DNA of 64,000 bases from Kribbella catacumbae DSM 19601 (GCF_000372465.1 NZ_AQUZ01000028.1:1-64000), one strand, 5' to 3'; positions 16,359 to 26,601 are shown, counted from the stretch's first letter. Numbers and translations are program-made. The notes: generated from the letters alone by a model not told the origin.

Positions 16359-16377
16359 AATGTTACCCACTAACATT
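16359..16377 (-). promoter_or_regulatory. TetR operator and leaderless promoter (minus cassette)
   Basis: AATGTTA-cccac-TAACATT is a perfect 7-5-7 inverted repeat. Read on the minus strand, its inner TAACAT serves as a -10 placed to start transcription at or next to the GTG at 16353. TetR binding here would block the polymerase directly. Confidence 0.7.
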
Positions 16378-16408
16378 TTCACCTGCAAGGGTCCGGCCGG
16401 TCCAGCAC

Positions 16409-16454
16409 TTGCGCTCGCATTGAACAGGTGTTTAATCTTTGAACATGCGTTCAA
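16409..16454 (+). promoter_or_regulatory. Promoter with two palindromes at the plus TetR gene
   Basis: TTGCGC (16409-16414) and TTTAAT (16431-16436), 16 bp apart, make a promoter that would start near the ATG at 16445, so it is leaderless. Palindrome 1, ATTGAACA-gg-TGTTTAAT (16419-16436), covers the -10. Palindrome 2, TTGAAC-atgc-GTTCAA (16439-16454), covers the start codon itself. They share the half-site TTGAAC. They differ from the 16359 palindrome, so the two TetR proteins likely have separate operators. Confidence 0.65.
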
Positions 16455-17098
16455 CGGCGTCGTCCACGACGGAGCGGATCCGGGATGCTGCCGTTGCGCG
16501 CTTCGGTCGTGACGGGTTCTCCGCCGGGCTGCGCACGATCGCCGCGGATGCCGGCGTGACGGCCGGCCTGGTGGTCCATCACTTCGGTTCCAAGGACGGC
16601 CTTCGCCAAGCGTGTGACGCGTATGTGCTGGGCGTGATCCGGTCCGAGAAGATGCGGGCGACCACTTCCGGCAGCGCGGCGGGGATGCTCGCACAGCTGG
16701 CTGAGATCGAGCAGTTCGGCCCGCTGGCCCTGTACGCCGTACGCAGCATGCAGGCCGGCGGCGAGCTCGCGACCGCCTTCATCGAGCACATGGTCAGCGA
16801 CGCCGAGGAGTACCTGGCCGCCGGAGTGGAGGCGGGCACGATCCGGCCGAGTCGCGACCCGGCCGGCCGCGCGCGGTACCTCACGTTCCAGGGCATGGGC
16901 TCGCTGATGCTGTGGATCTCGATGCACCCCGAGATGGTTTCGGTCGACGACTTCCGGTCCGCGTTGCGGGAGATCTCCGACCAGATCACCTTGCCGGCTC
17001 TGGAACTGTTCACCGAAGGTCTGTTCGTCGATCGCACGATGCTGGACAGCTATCTGATGTACGTCCCCGATCCGCCCGGCGGCCCAGCCGTTCCGTAG
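16445..17098 (+). CDS. TetR-family regulator (plus cassette)
   Basis: This is a 217-residue protein from the ATG at 16445. Its HTH reads RIRDAAVARFGRDGFSAGLRTIA then GVTAGLVVHHFGSKDGLRQ. The C-terminal domain, with TIRPSRDPAGRARYLTFQGMG, resembles the TetR_C_33-like group found beside ABC exporters. The next two genes encode an ATPase and a large permease, 88 nt downstream. It likely represses that transporter and itself through the two palindromes around its start. Confidence 0.88.
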   Translation: MRSTASSTTERIRDAAVARFGRDGFSAGLRTIAADAGVTAGLVVHHFGSKDGLRQACDAYVLGVIRSEKMRATTSGSAAGMLAQLAEIEQFGPLALYAVRSMQAGGELATAFIEHMVSDAEEYLAAGVEAGTIRPSRDPAGRARYLTFQGMGSLMLWISMHPEMVSVDDFRSALREISDQITLPALELFTEGLFVDRTMLDSYLMYVPDPPGGPAVP

Positions 17099-17186
17099 CG
17101 GAAACGCGCTCGCCTTCACCGGGGGAGCGCCCGATCAGACGACATCACGCCGGGAGCTCCCGGAATCAGCGGAATGAGGAACAGCG

Positions 17187-18095
17187 ATGAGCGCTGCCCT
17201 GAAGATCCAGCAACTCCACAAGTCCTTCGGCCAGGTGAAGGCCCTCGACGGGCTCGACCTGTCCGTGCAGACCGGTCAGGTGGCCGGTTTCCTCGGTCCC
17301 AACGGGGCCGGCAAATCGACCGCGATCCGGGTCCTGCTGGGCCTGTTGCGGCCCGACTCTGGCTCGGTCGAGGTGCTCGGCAGGCATCCCTGGGATGACG
17401 CGGTCGAGCTGCACCGCCGCCTGGCGTACGTGCCCGGCGATGTCAGCCTGTGGCCGAACCTGACCGGTGGGGAAGCGATCGACCTGCTCTGCCGCCTCCG
17501 CGGTGGCGCGGACAAGTCCCGCAAAGCCGAGCTGCTGGACCGTTTCGAGCTGGATCCGACCAAGAAGGGCCGGACGTACAGCAAGGGCAACCGGCAGAAG
17601 GTCGCCCTGGTCGCGGCCTTGGCCGCGAACGTCGAGTTGCTCGTCCTCGACGAGCCCACTTCCGGCCTTGATCCGCTGATGGAGACGGTCTTCCAGGACT
17701 GCATCGCCGAGGCGAAGACGGCCGGGCGGTCCGTGCTGCTGTCCAGCCACATCCTGGCCGAGGTGGAGAAGCTCTGCGACAGCGTGACGATCATTCGTTC
17801 CGGCCGGGCGGTCCAGTCGGGCACGCTCGCCGAGCTGAGGCAGCTGACCCGCACCACCATCATCGCCTCGATCGACGGCTCGCCCGAGCGCCTCGCCGAG
17901 TTGCCGGGCGTTCATGACTTCGTGGCCGACAAGGGGGTCGTGACGTTCGATGTCGACCACGACCGAATGGCTACTGCCGTCCAGGCGCTCGGAGCCCTCG
18001 GAGTACGGACGCTGAACAGCGCGCCGCCATCACTCGAGCAACTGTTCCTGCGCCAGTACGGCGACGACCTGGTCGCGCAGGAGGTGTCCGCATGA
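17187..18095 (+). CDS. ABC transporter ATP-binding protein (plus cassette)
   Basis: This is a 302-residue ATPase with Walker [10 protein letters not shown], signature [15 protein letters not shown], Walker [14 protein letters not shown] and switch His in [11 protein letters not shown]. The signature is SKGN, usual in the actinobacterial DrrA-like exporter ATPases. A DUF4162-like C-terminal region of about 80 residues follows. It overlaps the permease start by 4 nt. Together they form a two-component exporter. Confidence 0.9.
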   Translation: MSAALKIQQLHKSFGQVKALDGLDLSVQTGQVAGFLGPNGAGKSTAIRVLLGLLRPDSGSVEVLGRHPWDDAVELHRRLAYVPGDVSLWPNLTGGEAIDLLCRLRGGADKSRKAELLDRFELDPTKKGRTYSKGNRQKVALVAALAANVELLVLDEPTSGLDPLMETVFQDCIAEAKTAGRSVLLSSHILAEVEKLCDSVTIIRSGRAVQSGTLAELRQLTRTTIIASIDGSPERLAELPGVHDFVADKGVVTFDVDHDRMATAVQALGALGVRTLNSAPPSLEQLFLRQYGDDLVAQEVSA

Positions 18096-19696
18096 CGACC
18101 CACCGGGAAAGTCTCACCGCTACCCGGGACCTTGTCCGGTTCGCGCTCCGCAGGGACCGGATCAAGCTGCCCATCTGGGTCGGCGGCATCGGCCTGGGCA
18201 TGCTGTACGCCGTATCCGCGCTGCCCACTGTCTACGCGACGCCGGAGGAACGGCAGGTGCGGGCCGACCTGATGGATTCGCCTGCCGCGACGATGATGTC
18301 GGGCCCTGGCTACGGTCTCGACAACTACTCGCTCGGCGCCATGATCACCAACGAGATGGTGCTGTGGCTCGCCGTCCCGGCCGCCATGATGAGCATCTTC
18401 CTGGTCATTCGCCACACCCGCGCGGAGGAAGAGACAGGTCGCGCCGAGCTCGTCCGTTCGGCGGTCGTCGGCCGTCATGCCGCACCGGTGGCCGCGCTGA
18501 TCGTCGCGCTGATCGCGAACGCAGGCGTCGCAGTACTGACCGCACTGGCGATGATGAGCGGAGACCTCGCGGTAGGGGACTCGGTTGCGGTCGGCGTAGG
18601 TCTTGGAATGACCGGGCTTGTCTTCGCCGGAGTCGCGACCGTGACGGCTCAACTGACAGAGCATGCTCGCTCAGCATCGAGCCTGGCGATGGCCGTGGTC
18701 GGTACTGCGTTCCTCCTGCGCGCAATCGGTGATGCCGCCGAACCCGGCGGAAATCTGGTGTCGTGGCTGTCTCCACTGGCCTGGGGCCAGCAGATGCGTC
18801 CCTTCGTGGACCTGCGTTGGTGGCCGCTGCTTCTGGCGGGTGCGGTAGTCCTCGGAACCGTTGCCGTCGCCTACGCGTTGTCGGGCCGGCGCGACGTCGG
18901 TGCCGGGCTGCTGCCTGCACGGCTTGGCAAGGCGGAGGCGTCGGCGTCGTTGTCGACGCCGTTCGGTCTGGCTTTCCGTCAGCAGCGCGCCTCGGTCATC
19001 GGCTGGGGGACAGGGCTGTTCATCTTCGCCGTAGCCAGCGGTTCCCTGAGCGACTCGGTCACCGAAGCGGTCGCCGAGAATCCCGACATGGCCGAGGTCT
19101 TCGCCGGACAAAACCCCACCGATGGGTTCTACGCCACCATGGCGTTGTTCTTCGGCTTGCTGATCGCGGCCTTCGCCGTGACTTCAGTACTGCGGCTGAG
19201 GTCGGAGGAGCGCAGCGGCCACACGGAAGCGGTTCTCGCGACGGCGGTCAGCCGGAGCCGGTGGATCTCGGCCTGGCTGGCCTTCACCGTCCTGGCGTCC
19301 GCCTTCCTGTTGGCGGTGAGCGGGTTCGGCATCGGGCTCGGCGCGGTCAGCGGTGCCGCCGGCGCAACCGTCATCGGCGAGGTGACCCTTGCCACGATGG
19401 CCTTCCTGCCCGCCGTACTGGTCGTCATCGGTGTCGCTGCCGCACTGTTCGGGATCCGGCCGGGATGGTCGGTGTGGGTGTGGTTCCTGGTCGGCTACGC
19501 CTTCTTCTTCGGCATGTTCGGCGCGCTCCTCGACCTGCCGGACCTCATCGCCGACATCTCCCCGTTCAGCCACCTCACGGTCATGCCGCTGGACCAACTC
19601 GACGCCGTACCGCTGATCGCCCTCGCCGTCATCGCTGCCGGTCTGATCAGCGTCGGCAGAGCCCTGTTCCAGCACCGCGACCTCGACGCTCCCTGA
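18092..19696 (+). CDS. Large ABC permease, exporter of polyketide-antibiotic type
   Basis: This is a 534-residue protein with about twelve hydrophobic segments in two related halves. The first half begins [19 protein letters not shown]; the second begins [20 protein letters not shown] near residue 290 and includes [16 protein letters not shown]. This double-length layout is typical of actinobacterial proteins annotated as exporters of polyketide antibiotics (COG3559). It is partnered by the ATPase just upstream, and the TetR gene at 16445 probably controls both. Confidence 0.85.
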   Translation: MTTHRESLTATRDLVRFALRRDRIKLPIWVGGIGLGMLYAVSALPTVYATPEERQVRADLMDSPAATMMSGPGYGLDNYSLGAMITNEMVLWLAVPAAMMSIFLVIRHTRAEEETGRAELVRSAVVGRHAAPVAALIVALIANAGVAVLTALAMMSGDLAVGDSVAVGVGLGMTGLVFAGVATVTAQLTEHARSASSLAMAVVGTAFLLRAIGDAAEPGGNLVSWLSPLAWGQQMRPFVDLRWWPLLLAGAVVLGTVAVAYALSGRRDVGAGLLPARLGKAEASASLSTPFGLAFRQQRASVIGWGTGLFIFAVASGSLSDSVTEAVAENPDMAEVFAGQNPTDGFYATMALFFGLLIAAFAVTSVLRLRSEERSGHTEAVLATAVSRSRWISAWLAFTVLASAFLLAVSGFGIGLGAVSGAAGATVIGEVTLATMAFLPAVLVVIGVAAALFGIRPGWSVWVWFLVGYAFFFGMFGALLDLPDLIADISPFSHLTVMPLDQLDAVPLIALAVIAAGLISVGRALFQHRDLDAP

Positions 19697-19706
19697 GGTC
19701 AGCGGA

Positions 19707-19737
19707 CCGGCCAGGACCGTACGCCGGTGCTGGCCGG
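19707..19737. terminator. Bidirectional terminator-like hairpin
   Basis: CCGGCCAG (19707-19714) pairs perfectly with CTGGCCGG (19730-19737) across a 15-nt loop. It fills the 42-bp gap between the convergent ABC permease and ktrA genes. There is no U tract, as is usual in high-GC actinobacteria. Confidence 0.5.
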
Positions 19738-19738
19738 G

Positions 19739-20413
19739 TCAGTCGAGGTCGGCGACCCGCTCGACTGCGGTGGTACGGCCGGCCAGGATCAGTACGTCAC
19801 CGGGTTGGACAACCGTCTCGGCGGTGGCATAGGTGAAGCCCTCGCCGGGGCGCTTGATCCCGACCACGGTCACGCCGTACTTGCTGCGCAGCCGACTCTG
19901 CCCGAGTGGCAGCCCGCCGGCCTCCCGTGGGGCGATGGTCTTGGCGATCGCGTAGTCGTCCTCGAACTGGATGAAGTCGAGCAGCCTGCCAGTGACCAGG
20001 TGGGCGACACGTTCGCCCATGTCGTGCTCCGGCAGTACGACGTGGTGGGCGCCGATCCGCTGGAGGATCCGGCCCTGCTGCTGGTTGAGCGCCTTCGCCC
20101 AGATCACGGGCGACCCGAGGTCGACCAGGAGTGATGTCGTCAGGATGCTTGCCTCGAGGTTGCTGCCGATGGCAACGACCGCGCGGTCGTAGTCGGGTAT
20201 GTCGAGTTGCCGCAGGGCCTCTTCGTCGGTCGAGTCGGCGACGGCGGCGTGACTCAGGTCGTCGGCCAGGGACTGGACCCGGCGTGGATCCGCGTCGATG
20301 CCGAGGACCTCATAACCGCCGCGGGCCAGCTCACGGGCCAGGGAACTGCCGAACCGGCCCAGACCGATGACGACGATCCGGGCACTGCGGGTCGGGCGCT
20401 TGGTGTCAGCCAA
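19739..20413 (-). CDS. ktrA: KtrA/TrkA-type potassium uptake regulatory subunit
   Basis: This is a 224-residue cytoplasmic protein. The RCK_N Rossmann domain has the nucleotide motif VVIGLGRFGSSLARELA, with an acidic residue in VLGIDADPRRV at the end of beta-2. An RCK_C domain follows in the last 80 residues (GVTVVGIKRPGEGFTYA...QPGDVLILAG). It forms the nucleotide-binding ring that gates the KtrB channel. It overlaps the ktrB stop by 8 nt, so the two are one operon. ATP/ADP and c-di-AMP control is known for the family. Confidence 0.92.
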   Translation of the reverse strand: MADTKRPTRSARIVVIGLGRFGSSLARELARGGYEVLGIDADPRRVQSLADDLSHAAVADSTDEEALRQLDIPDYDRAVVAIGSNLEASILTTSLLVDLGSPVIWAKALNQQQGRILQRIGAHHVVLPEHDMGERVAHLVTGRLLDFIQFEDDYAIAKTIAPREAGGLPLGQSRLRSKYGVTVVGIKRPGEGFTYATAETVVQPGDVLILAGRTTAVERVADLD

Positions 20414-21740
20414 CGACGGGTCGCTCCTCGGGTAGTTCGTAGCGGCGGGGGCGCTCGCGCAGTGCGAGTGCCGAGGCCATGGTGATGGGTCCGAGCCGGC
20501 CGATGAACATCAGTGCCACGAGGACCAGTTGGCCGGCGGCCGGAATCTTCGCGGTGATCCCGGTGGAGAGTCCTACTGTGCCAAAGGCCGATACCGTCTC
20601 GAACAGGATGTCGTCCAGCCGGAACGAGGTCATCGCCAGCAGGCTGAGGGTTCCGGCCATGACCGCGCCGACGCCGAGCAGGGCCACCGTCAGCGCCTGT
20701 CGCTGAACCTGGCTGGGGAGCCTGCGGTTCAGGACGTGGACGGTCGGCTCGCCGCGGATCTCGGCCAGGATGACGAACCCGAGCAGCGCGAAGGTGGTCA
20801 CCTTGATCCCTCCGGCGGTCCCGGCACTCCCTCCGCCGATGAACATCAGTACGTCGTTCAGCAGCAAGGTGGTCGGCTGGAAATGGGCGAGGTCGAGGCT
20901 GTTGAACCCAGCGGTCCGCGGCATGACGCCGTGGAACAGGCCGACCAGCAACTTGTCCGCGACACCCATCGGGCCCAGGGTGCGCGGGTTCGCCCATTCA
21001 GTGAGCGTGACCCCGATCGTGCCGACCACCAGCAGTACGCCGTACGTGTAGACGGTGATCCGGGTGTGCAGGCTCCACCTCCGGCCGCGGTTCTCCTGAT
21101 GCCGGCGGCGCAGTACCTCGTTGATCACGGGGAAGCCGAGGCCGCCGATCACTACGGCCGCCATGATGGGCACGCAGATAAACGGGTCGGTGGCGAAGCT
21201 GATCAGGTTGTCGCTGTACAGGGCGAAGCCGGCATTGTTGTAGGCCGACACCGCGTGGAACACGCCCAGGTAGGCGGCCTGCCAGAACGGTTCGTCGTAC
21301 CGGAACGCGAACCGCGACGCGAGCACGATCGCCACCACGGCCTCAACCGCCAGGCTGAGCCGGATCACGCCACCGACCACGCGCCGGACGTCACCGAGAC
21401 CGAGCGCCTTCGTCTCGGCCTGGGCGAACAGTTGCATCCGCGTGCCGAGCCGTTTGGCGAGCAGGAGCGCGAGCACCGAGGCCAGCGTCATCACGCCCAG
21501 GCCGCCGATCTGGATCAGCCCGAGGATCACGCCCTCGCCGAAACCCGACCAGTACGTCGGGGTGTCGACGATTACCAGACCGGTGACGCAGAGAGCCGAT
21601 ACCGCGGTGAACAGGGCGGTCACGAAACCGGTCCGCTCGGCGCCCGTCGAGGAGATCGGCAGCATCAGCAGGACAGTGCCGACCAGCGTGACGACGGCGA
21701 AGCCGGCGACCACCACCCGGCCGGGGTGCCGCCATTTCAT
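20406..21740 (-). CDS. ktrB: KtrB/TrkH-type potassium channel subunit
   Basis: This is a 444-residue membrane protein of the TrkH/TrkG/KtrB family with four M1-P-M2 repeats. The filter segments SALCVTGLVIVDTP, SAYNNAGFALYSDN, PRTAGFNSLDL and SAFGTVGLSTGITA each place a Gly in the pore. The loop between repeats 3 and 4 has FIGGGSAGTAGGIKVTTF, the gate and intramembrane loop. GGAGG precedes the ATG by 5 nt. A -10-like TATGCT lies upstream at about 21787. It is the first gene of ktrBA. Confidence 0.92.
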   Translation of the reverse strand: MKWRHPGRVVVAGFAVVTLVGTVLLMLPISSTGAERTGFVTALFTAVSALCVTGLVIVDTPTYWSGFGEGVILGLIQIGGLGVMTLASVLALLLAKRLGTRMQLFAQAETKALGLGDVRRVVGGVIRLSLAVEAVVAIVLASRFAFRYDEPFWQAAYLGVFHAVSAYNNAGFALYSDNLISFATDPFICVPIMAAVVIGGLGFPVINEVLRRRHQENRGRRWSLHTRITVYTYGVLLVVGTIGVTLTEWANPRTLGPMGVADKLLVGLFHGVMPRTAGFNSLDLAHFQPTTLLLNDVLMFIGGGSAGTAGGIKVTTFALLGFVILAEIRGEPTVHVLNRRLPSQVQRQALTVALLGVGAVMAGTLSLLAMTSFRLDDILFETVSAFGTVGLSTGITAKIPAAGQLVLVALMFIGRLGPITMASALALRERPRRYELPEERPVVG

Positions 21741-22021
21741 CCGGTCCTCCGTCGATCAAAGCTGGCCAGGTCGTAGTCCGAGCAGCATAGTGCCCTCTGT
21801 CCGGCGAGGTCCCGGTCGTCGCTTGGGTTCCGGAAGTATTTGCTCCTGGCCACGGAATGAGGAATGGTTGGCGCCGGAGCGCCGGGAAGTCTGGTCGGCA
21901 ATGCCTTGGCCCAGTTGGGCTCGGGCCGGTTGTCGATGCCCGGAAGGTCGTGTGCTGGTGAGCGCTCGTCATGCTTGTGAGGTCGGAGTTCTGCCGCCGG
22001 TCGACCGTTGGCGCGTAGGCT

Positions 22022-22474
22022 GTGCATGTGCATGGACAACAGATGGCCGAGGACTTTCCGGTGATCGGCCTGGACGACGACGCACGCAAGGCAGTCGAGT
22101 TGCTGGCGTCCCGCCGGTTGCCCGGTTTGATCGTGACGAACGCGGACGGCAGTCCGTACACCGTGCTCCCGGCCTCACAGGTAGTCCGGTTCCTCGTCCC
22201 GAGCTACGTCCAGGACGACCCGTCGCTGGCTCGGGTGATCGACGAGTCGCTGGCGGACCAGATCGCCGACAGGCTGGCTGGCGTCAAGGTGCGCAGACTG
22301 CTCTCGTCGCGGCCGGACGAACTGCCGGTGGTGAATCACGACGACACCGCCCTGGAGATCGCGGCGATCATGGCGCGGCTGCACTGCCCTTTGGTGGTGG
22401 TGCTCAAGGACGAGAAGATTCTGGGCGCCATCACGGCGTCGCGGCTGCTCGAACTGGTGATGGCAGCGCACTGA
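22022..22474 (+). CDS. CBS-domain pair protein
   Basis: This is a protein of about 150 residues containing two CBS motifs. The first is [25 protein letters not shown] with [15 protein letters not shown]; the second is [43 protein letters not shown] pairs bind adenine nucleotides and gate transporters. The next gene, 34 nt downstream, is an ArsB/NhaD-type permease, so a regulatory role on that carrier is likely. The start is uncertain: GTG at 22022 or 22028, or ATG at 22043. Confidence 0.85.
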   Translation: MHVHGQQMAEDFPVIGLDDDARKAVELLASRRLPGLIVTNADGSPYTVLPASQVVRFLVPSYVQDDPSLARVIDESLADQIADRLAGVKVRRLLSSRPDELPVVNHDDTALEIAAIMARLHCPLVVVLKDEKILGAITASRLLELVMAAH

Positions 22475-22508
22475 TCGGGTTCCGGCGCGACATCGAGAGT
22501 GTCGCCTG

Positions 22509-23798
22509 ATGGCGGTGATCGCTGTCGCCGTGTTCGTGGTGGCCTATGTCCTGATCGCCACCGAGTGGACTCACAAGTTGATGGCGGCCCTCGGTGGCGC
22601 CGCGGTCCTCCTGCTGCTCGGGGTGACGGATTCCGAGCATGCCTTCTACTCCCATGAGACGGGCGTCGACTGGGACGTCATCTTCTTGTTGTTCGGGATG
22701 ATGGTGATAGTCGGCGTACTGCGCCGGACCGGTGTCTTCGAGTACATCGCGATCTGGGCCGCCAAACGGGCCAAGGGTTCCCCATTGCGGGTGATGATCC
22801 TGCTGACGCTGATCACCGCGGTCGCATCGGCGTTCCTGGACAATGTCACCACCGTGCTGCTGATCGCCCCGGTCACCCTGCTCGTCTGCGACCGGCTCAA
22901 CATCAACCCGGTGCCGTTCCTGATCGCCGAGGTCCTCGCCTCGAACATCGGTGGCGCGGCGACCCTGATCGGCGACCCGCCGAACATCATCATCGCCAGC
23001 CGTTCCGGCCTGACCTTCAACGACTTCCTGGTCCACATGGCGCCGCTGGTGGTGATCGAGTTGATCGTGTTCACGCTCGTCGTTCCCTGGCTGTTCAAGG
23101 GGTCGTTCTCGGTTGACCCGGCCCGGGTGGAGAACGTGATGAGGCTGAACGAGCGCGAGGCGATCGAGGATCCGCGCCTGCTGATCAAGTGCGGCGCGGT
23201 GCTGCTCGCCGTATTCGTCGGCTTCGTCGGCCACTCCGCCTTCCACATCGACCCTTCCGTGGTGGCCTTGCTCGGAGCCGGCCTGCTGGTGCTCATCTCA
23301 GGGGTGAAGACCCGGGACTACATGAGCAGCGTCGAGTGGCAGACGCTGCTGTTCTTCGCGGGGCTGTTCATCATGGTCGGCGCGCTGGTCAAAACCGGCG
23401 TGATCGGCAGCCTGGCCGAGCAGGTCGGCGATGTCACCGAGGGAAAGCCGCTGCTGGCAGTGATGCTGATTCTCTTCGTCTCCGCGATCCTGTCGGGTGT
23501 CGTCGACAACATCCCGTACGTCGCCACCATGAGCCCGGTGGTGCTGGAACTCACCAAGAGCATCCCCGATCCGGTCCAGGCGGAAGCGCTGTGGTGGGCG
23601 CTGGCCATTGGCGCCGACTTCGGCGGCAACGCGACCGCCGTCGGTGCGAGCGCCAACGTGGTCGTCATCGGCCTGGCCCTACGAGCCGGCTCCCCGATCT
23701 CGTTCTGGGAGTTCACCCGCAAAGGCATCGTGATGACCGCCATCACCATCACCGTCGCCGTGCCGTACCTCTGGCTCCGGTATTTCGTCTTGTCCTGA
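22509..23798 (+). CDS. ArsB/NhaD-family ion permease
   Basis: This is a 429-residue membrane protein with about 11-12 helices. Hallmarks of the ion transporter superfamily are [19 protein letters not shown], then [21 protein letters not shown], and in the second half [13 protein letters not shown] with [19 protein letters not shown]. The paired GDPPN and GASAN hairpins form the substrate site in this superfamily. It may be a Na+/H+ antiporter or a carrier for an oxyanion or organic anion, which sequence alone does not decide. It pairs with the CBS protein upstream and faces the ktrBA operon. Confidence 0.85.
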   Translation: MAVIAVAVFVVAYVLIATEWTHKLMAALGGAAVLLLLGVTDSEHAFYSHETGVDWDVIFLLFGMMVIVGVLRRTGVFEYIAIWAAKRAKGSPLRVMILLTLITAVASAFLDNVTTVLLIAPVTLLVCDRLNINPVPFLIAEVLASNIGGAATLIGDPPNIIIASRSGLTFNDFLVHMAPLVVIELIVFTLVVPWLFKGSFSVDPARVENVMRLNEREAIEDPRLLIKCGAVLLAVFVGFVGHSAFHIDPSVVALLGAGLLVLISGVKTRDYMSSVEWQTLLFFAGLFIMVGALVKTGVIGSLAEQVGDVTEGKPLLAVMLILFVSAILSGVVDNIPYVATMSPVVLELTKSIPDPVQAEALWWALAIGADFGGNATAVGASANVVVIGLALRAGSPISFWEFTRKGIVMTAITITVAVPYLWLRYFVLS

Positions 23799-23858
23799 CG
23801 CTGAGGTGTGTTCTAGTCCGGCCGCCTCGCCCGGAGCCTGATCCACCTCAACTGAGGC

Positions 23859-25424
23859 TTACGGAGCTTCCTGCGGGTGGTATTCGCAGGCGTTGGCCAG
23901 GTCTGCGGTGGGCTCGGTCGTGGCCGGCGTGGACGGCTTGCCGGTTGGCTTGGTGGTCGGCTTGGGCGTGGTCTGGCTGGGGCGGGGTTTCGGGGTGGCG
24001 GCCGGCGTGGTGGGCTTGGTGGACAGTGCTGTCGCGACGGTGGTGCGGAGGCCGTCGTAGTCGGGGTGCGGGTAGGCGAACTTGAGCTTGCGGCCGTCCA
24101 GCGGTACCTCGGAGACCTTGGCCGACTTGATCCTCAGGGCGAGCTCGAGGAAGGCCGGCAGCAGGTCCTGCGGGATGTCGGTGCGGAGCATGTTCTTGCC
24201 GACCGCGGCGAGGCTGCGGTAGCTCTTCAGCAGGTTCGGCGGTGTCGCCGCCTCGGCGATCGCGTTGATGGCGCAGCGCTGACGGGCGCTGCGGGCGTCA
24301 TCGGGGTTCGCGATGCCGTAGCGACCGCGGGCGTACCAGAGTGCTTCCGCGCCCCAGAGGTGCTTGTTCTGCGCGGGTTGGAGGTAGTAGTTCGGTGGCC
24401 GTTTGTCGTCGTCGCTGCCGCCGACCGGGATCGGGTAGTTGATGTTGACCCTGATCCCGCCGAGTGCGTTGACGAGCTGGGTGAAGCCGGCCAGGTTGAT
24501 CTGGACGTAGTAGTCCATCGTCAGCCCGGTCGCCTCGCCGACACTGAGCTTGAGGATGTCGGCGCCCTCGTTGTCGGACGGCCCGACGATGCCTGGGCGC
24601 TGCTCAGGCACGTTCTTGTAGATCGCGTCGAGCATCCACTCCAGCCGCTCTTCCTTCGTGATGCCGTCCTTGCCGAAGCCATCCGGGTAGGCCTCGTGCA
24701 GCTTGGTGCCCTTCGGGAACGGCATGAACATCAGCTTGCGGGGCAGCGAGATCAGCGAGACGTTGCCGCTGACCGTGTCGACGCTCGCGACGATCACGGT
24801 GTCGGTCCGGACGCCTTTGCGTCCTTGGGCGTCGTCCGCGCCGAGCAGCAACACGTTGAGCCGCGGCTTGCCGGCCCACGGGTCCTTCTTGTTCTTGACG
24901 ATCGGCCGGGTCGCGCTCTTGCTGTCGCCGGCGGCGAAGACGGTCTGCACCAGGTCCTTCTGCGTCCTGGCCGTCTGCACGCCCATGGCAGTCGGTACTG
25001 CGACCGCGAAGCTGAGCATGCCGACCAGTACCGCGCCGCCGAACCGCGAGCCCTTGGTCGCGACTCCCGGCCGCAGCGCCCGGTGGGAGGTGACGATGAC
25101 GACGATCCAGAGCGTGCCGAGCAGGCAGAGCCCGATCGTGACGTACTGAAGTTGCTGTGGCGCCACGGCCAGTTCGAGGATCCGGTCCCGTTGCGTGAGT
25201 CCGAGATAGCCCGCCATCGCCAGCAGGCCCAGCGAGATCGTGAGCACCACCGCGCCGAGCTTCTTGCGGCCCGCCAGCAGGTAGCCGGTGCCGGGGATCA
25301 CGGCTCCGAGCAGCGTCAGCCCGAGGACGGCGCCTGCACCGCGCGGTCGGTCGGCTCGCCTCCGAGGGGCGGCCCGCCGGGCCCCGCGCCGCGAATGTTC
25401 CGGTTCGTGGTGGTCGCTCGGCAT
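23859..25424 (-). CDS. LytR-CpsA-Psr (LCP) family protein
   Basis: This is a protein of about 521 residues from MPSDHHEPE; an in-frame extension to 25469 is less likely. It has a cytoplasmic Arg-rich N-terminus and four hydrophobic segments (LTLLGAVIPGTGYLLAG, LTISLGLLAMAGYLG, TIGLCLLGTLWIVVIVT, GAVLVGMLSFAVAVPTA). The LCP catalytic domain follows with LLLGADDAQGRKGVRTDTV and LISLPRKLMFMPFP. The GVRTDT Arg and Asp and LPR Arg bind pyrophosphate and Mg. A Pro/Thr-rich tail ends the protein. LCP enzymes attach polyprenyl-linked glycopolymers to peptidoglycan. It resembles the LCP at 34940. Confidence 0.9.
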   Translation of the reverse strand: MPSDHHEPEHSRRGARRAAPRRRADRPRGAGAVLGLTLLGAVIPGTGYLLAGRKKLGAVVLTISLGLLAMAGYLGLTQRDRILELAVAPQQLQYVTIGLCLLGTLWIVVIVTSHRALRPGVATKGSRFGGAVLVGMLSFAVAVPTAMGVQTARTQKDLVQTVFAAGDSKSATRPIVKNKKDPWAGKPRLNVLLLGADDAQGRKGVRTDTVIVASVDTVSGNVSLISLPRKLMFMPFPKGTKLHEAYPDGFGKDGITKEERLEWMLDAIYKNVPEQRPGIVGPSDNEGADILKLSVGEATGLTMDYYVQINLAGFTQLVNALGGIRVNINYPIPVGGSDDDKRPPNYYLQPAQNKHLWGAEALWYARGRYGIANPDDARSARQRCAINAIAEAATPPNLLKSYRSLAAVGKNMLRTDIPQDLLPAFLELALRIKSAKVSEVPLDGRKLKFAYPHPDYDGLRTTVATALSTKPTTPAATPKPRPSQTTPKPTTKPTGKPSTPATTEPTADLANACEYHPQEAP

Positions 25425-25567
25425 CGGTGTGTCTACAACTCCGTCCAAGGGAGAGTTGGGCGCACACAATATGACGTACTTCGGGTTCAGATGGTTGCCG
25501 GTTTACCAAGGCCTGACGTTGGCTGACGGATCGTGGTCAGCCCATCACCCAGGGCGGCGGGTGGCAA

Positions 25568-26482
25568 TCAGGTGAAGTTCTTGATGATCTCGGTGAGCAG
25601 TTCCTGGGTCTTGCGCGGCGTACTGGCCGCGATCGACAGCGAGTCCATCGTGATCACGTACTCGTCCACGTCCTCCAGCTTGTCCACGTAGACCGCGCTG
25701 GTCAGGTGCTCGATGTAGACGACGTCGGGCAGGTCCGCGTCGGAGAACCGGAGCAGGGTGAACGCTCCGCCGGTGGCCGCGTAGCCGCCGGCCGAGAACG
25801 GCAGGATCTGCAGCGTCACGTTCGGCAGCCGGGATACCTCCGCGAGGTGTTCGAGCTGCGCGCGCAGGACGGCCCGCCCGCCGATCGGGCGCCGGAGTAC
25901 GGCCTCGTCGACGATCGCCCAGAGCCGGGCCGGGGGCGATCCCTCCAGGATCTCCTGCCGGGTCTTGCGTAAGGCGACCAGCCGGTCGATCTCGGCCGAG
26001 GGCAACGGCCGCTCGCCGCGGCCCAGCCGGATCACCGCGCGGGCGTAGTCGGGCGTCTGCAGCAGGCCGGGCACGAACTGGACCTCGTAGGTCCGGATCA
26101 GCTCGGCGGCCATCTCCAGCCCGAGGTAGGAGTGGAACCAGTTCGGGGTGATGTCGTCGTAGCGTTGCCACCAGCCCGGGTTGTTCGCGTTCTTGGCCAG
26201 GGTGATCAGCCGGGAGCGCTCGCCTTCGTCGGTGAGCTTGTACAGGCTGAGCAGGTCCTCGACGTCGCGCACCTTGAAACCGACCCGGCCGAGCTCGAGC
26301 CGGCTGATCTTCGACTCGGAGCCGCGGATGGCGTAACCGGCCTCGCCGCGGGTGATGCCGGCCTCTTCGCGCATCCGGCGGAGGTGGGCGCCGAGCATGA
26401 TCCGGAGCGCGGTTGGCCCGCCCGGCGTGCCTCGCTCCGTCACCGCCCCGTCCTCCCTGTCCCTGACGCTGTGATGGATCAT
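25568..26482 (-). CDS. XRE-family regulator with DUF5753 (Scr1-type)
   Basis: This is a 304-residue protein. The N-terminal HTH has RIMLGAHLRRMREEAGITRGEAG and SESKISRLELGRV. The C-terminal DUF5753 domain has LGLEMAAELIRTYEVQFVPGLLQTPDYARAVI and later NVTLQILPFSAGGY. These regulators are abundant in streptomycetes and relatives, often beside a small DUF397 protein or an abaA/whiJ-type partner. Here the divergent neighbour is a DUF574-type methyltransferase. A TAATCG -10-like box 8 nt before the ATG suggests a leaderless mRNA. Confidence 0.88.
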   Translation of the reverse strand: MIHHSVRDREDGAVTERGTPGGPTALRIMLGAHLRRMREEAGITRGEAGYAIRGSESKISRLELGRVGFKVRDVEDLLSLYKLTDEGERSRLITLAKNANNPGWWQRYDDITPNWFHSYLGLEMAAELIRTYEVQFVPGLLQTPDYARAVIRLGRGERPLPSAEIDRLVALRKTRQEILEGSPPARLWAIVDEAVLRRPIGGRAVLRAQLEHLAEVSRLPNVTLQILPFSAGGYAATGGAFTLLRFSDADLPDVVYIEHLTSAVYVDKLEDVDEYVITMDSLSIAASTPRKTQELLTEIIKNFT

Positions 26483-26601
26483 TTCACGATTACGGGAAGG
26501 CCGGGGCAGGCCGACGCGCCCCCAGGACCTGGAATCGTTCCCCTACTGTTAGTAGGCTCACACCTTCCAGCCGTGATCAGCCGACATCTGCGAGGTCGCT
26601 C

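Noticed and set aside
21741-22021. A c-di-AMP (ydaO) riboswitch in front of ktrBA
   Set aside because: The leader lacks recognisable conserved ydaO blocks; only a -10-like TATGCT and the Shine-Dalgarno were supported.
23877-25526. Long plus-strand frame of about 549 codons opposite the LCP gene
   Set aside because: It is a GC-rich shadow of the LCP coding sequence. The minus frame has membrane segments and LCP motifs; this one has none.
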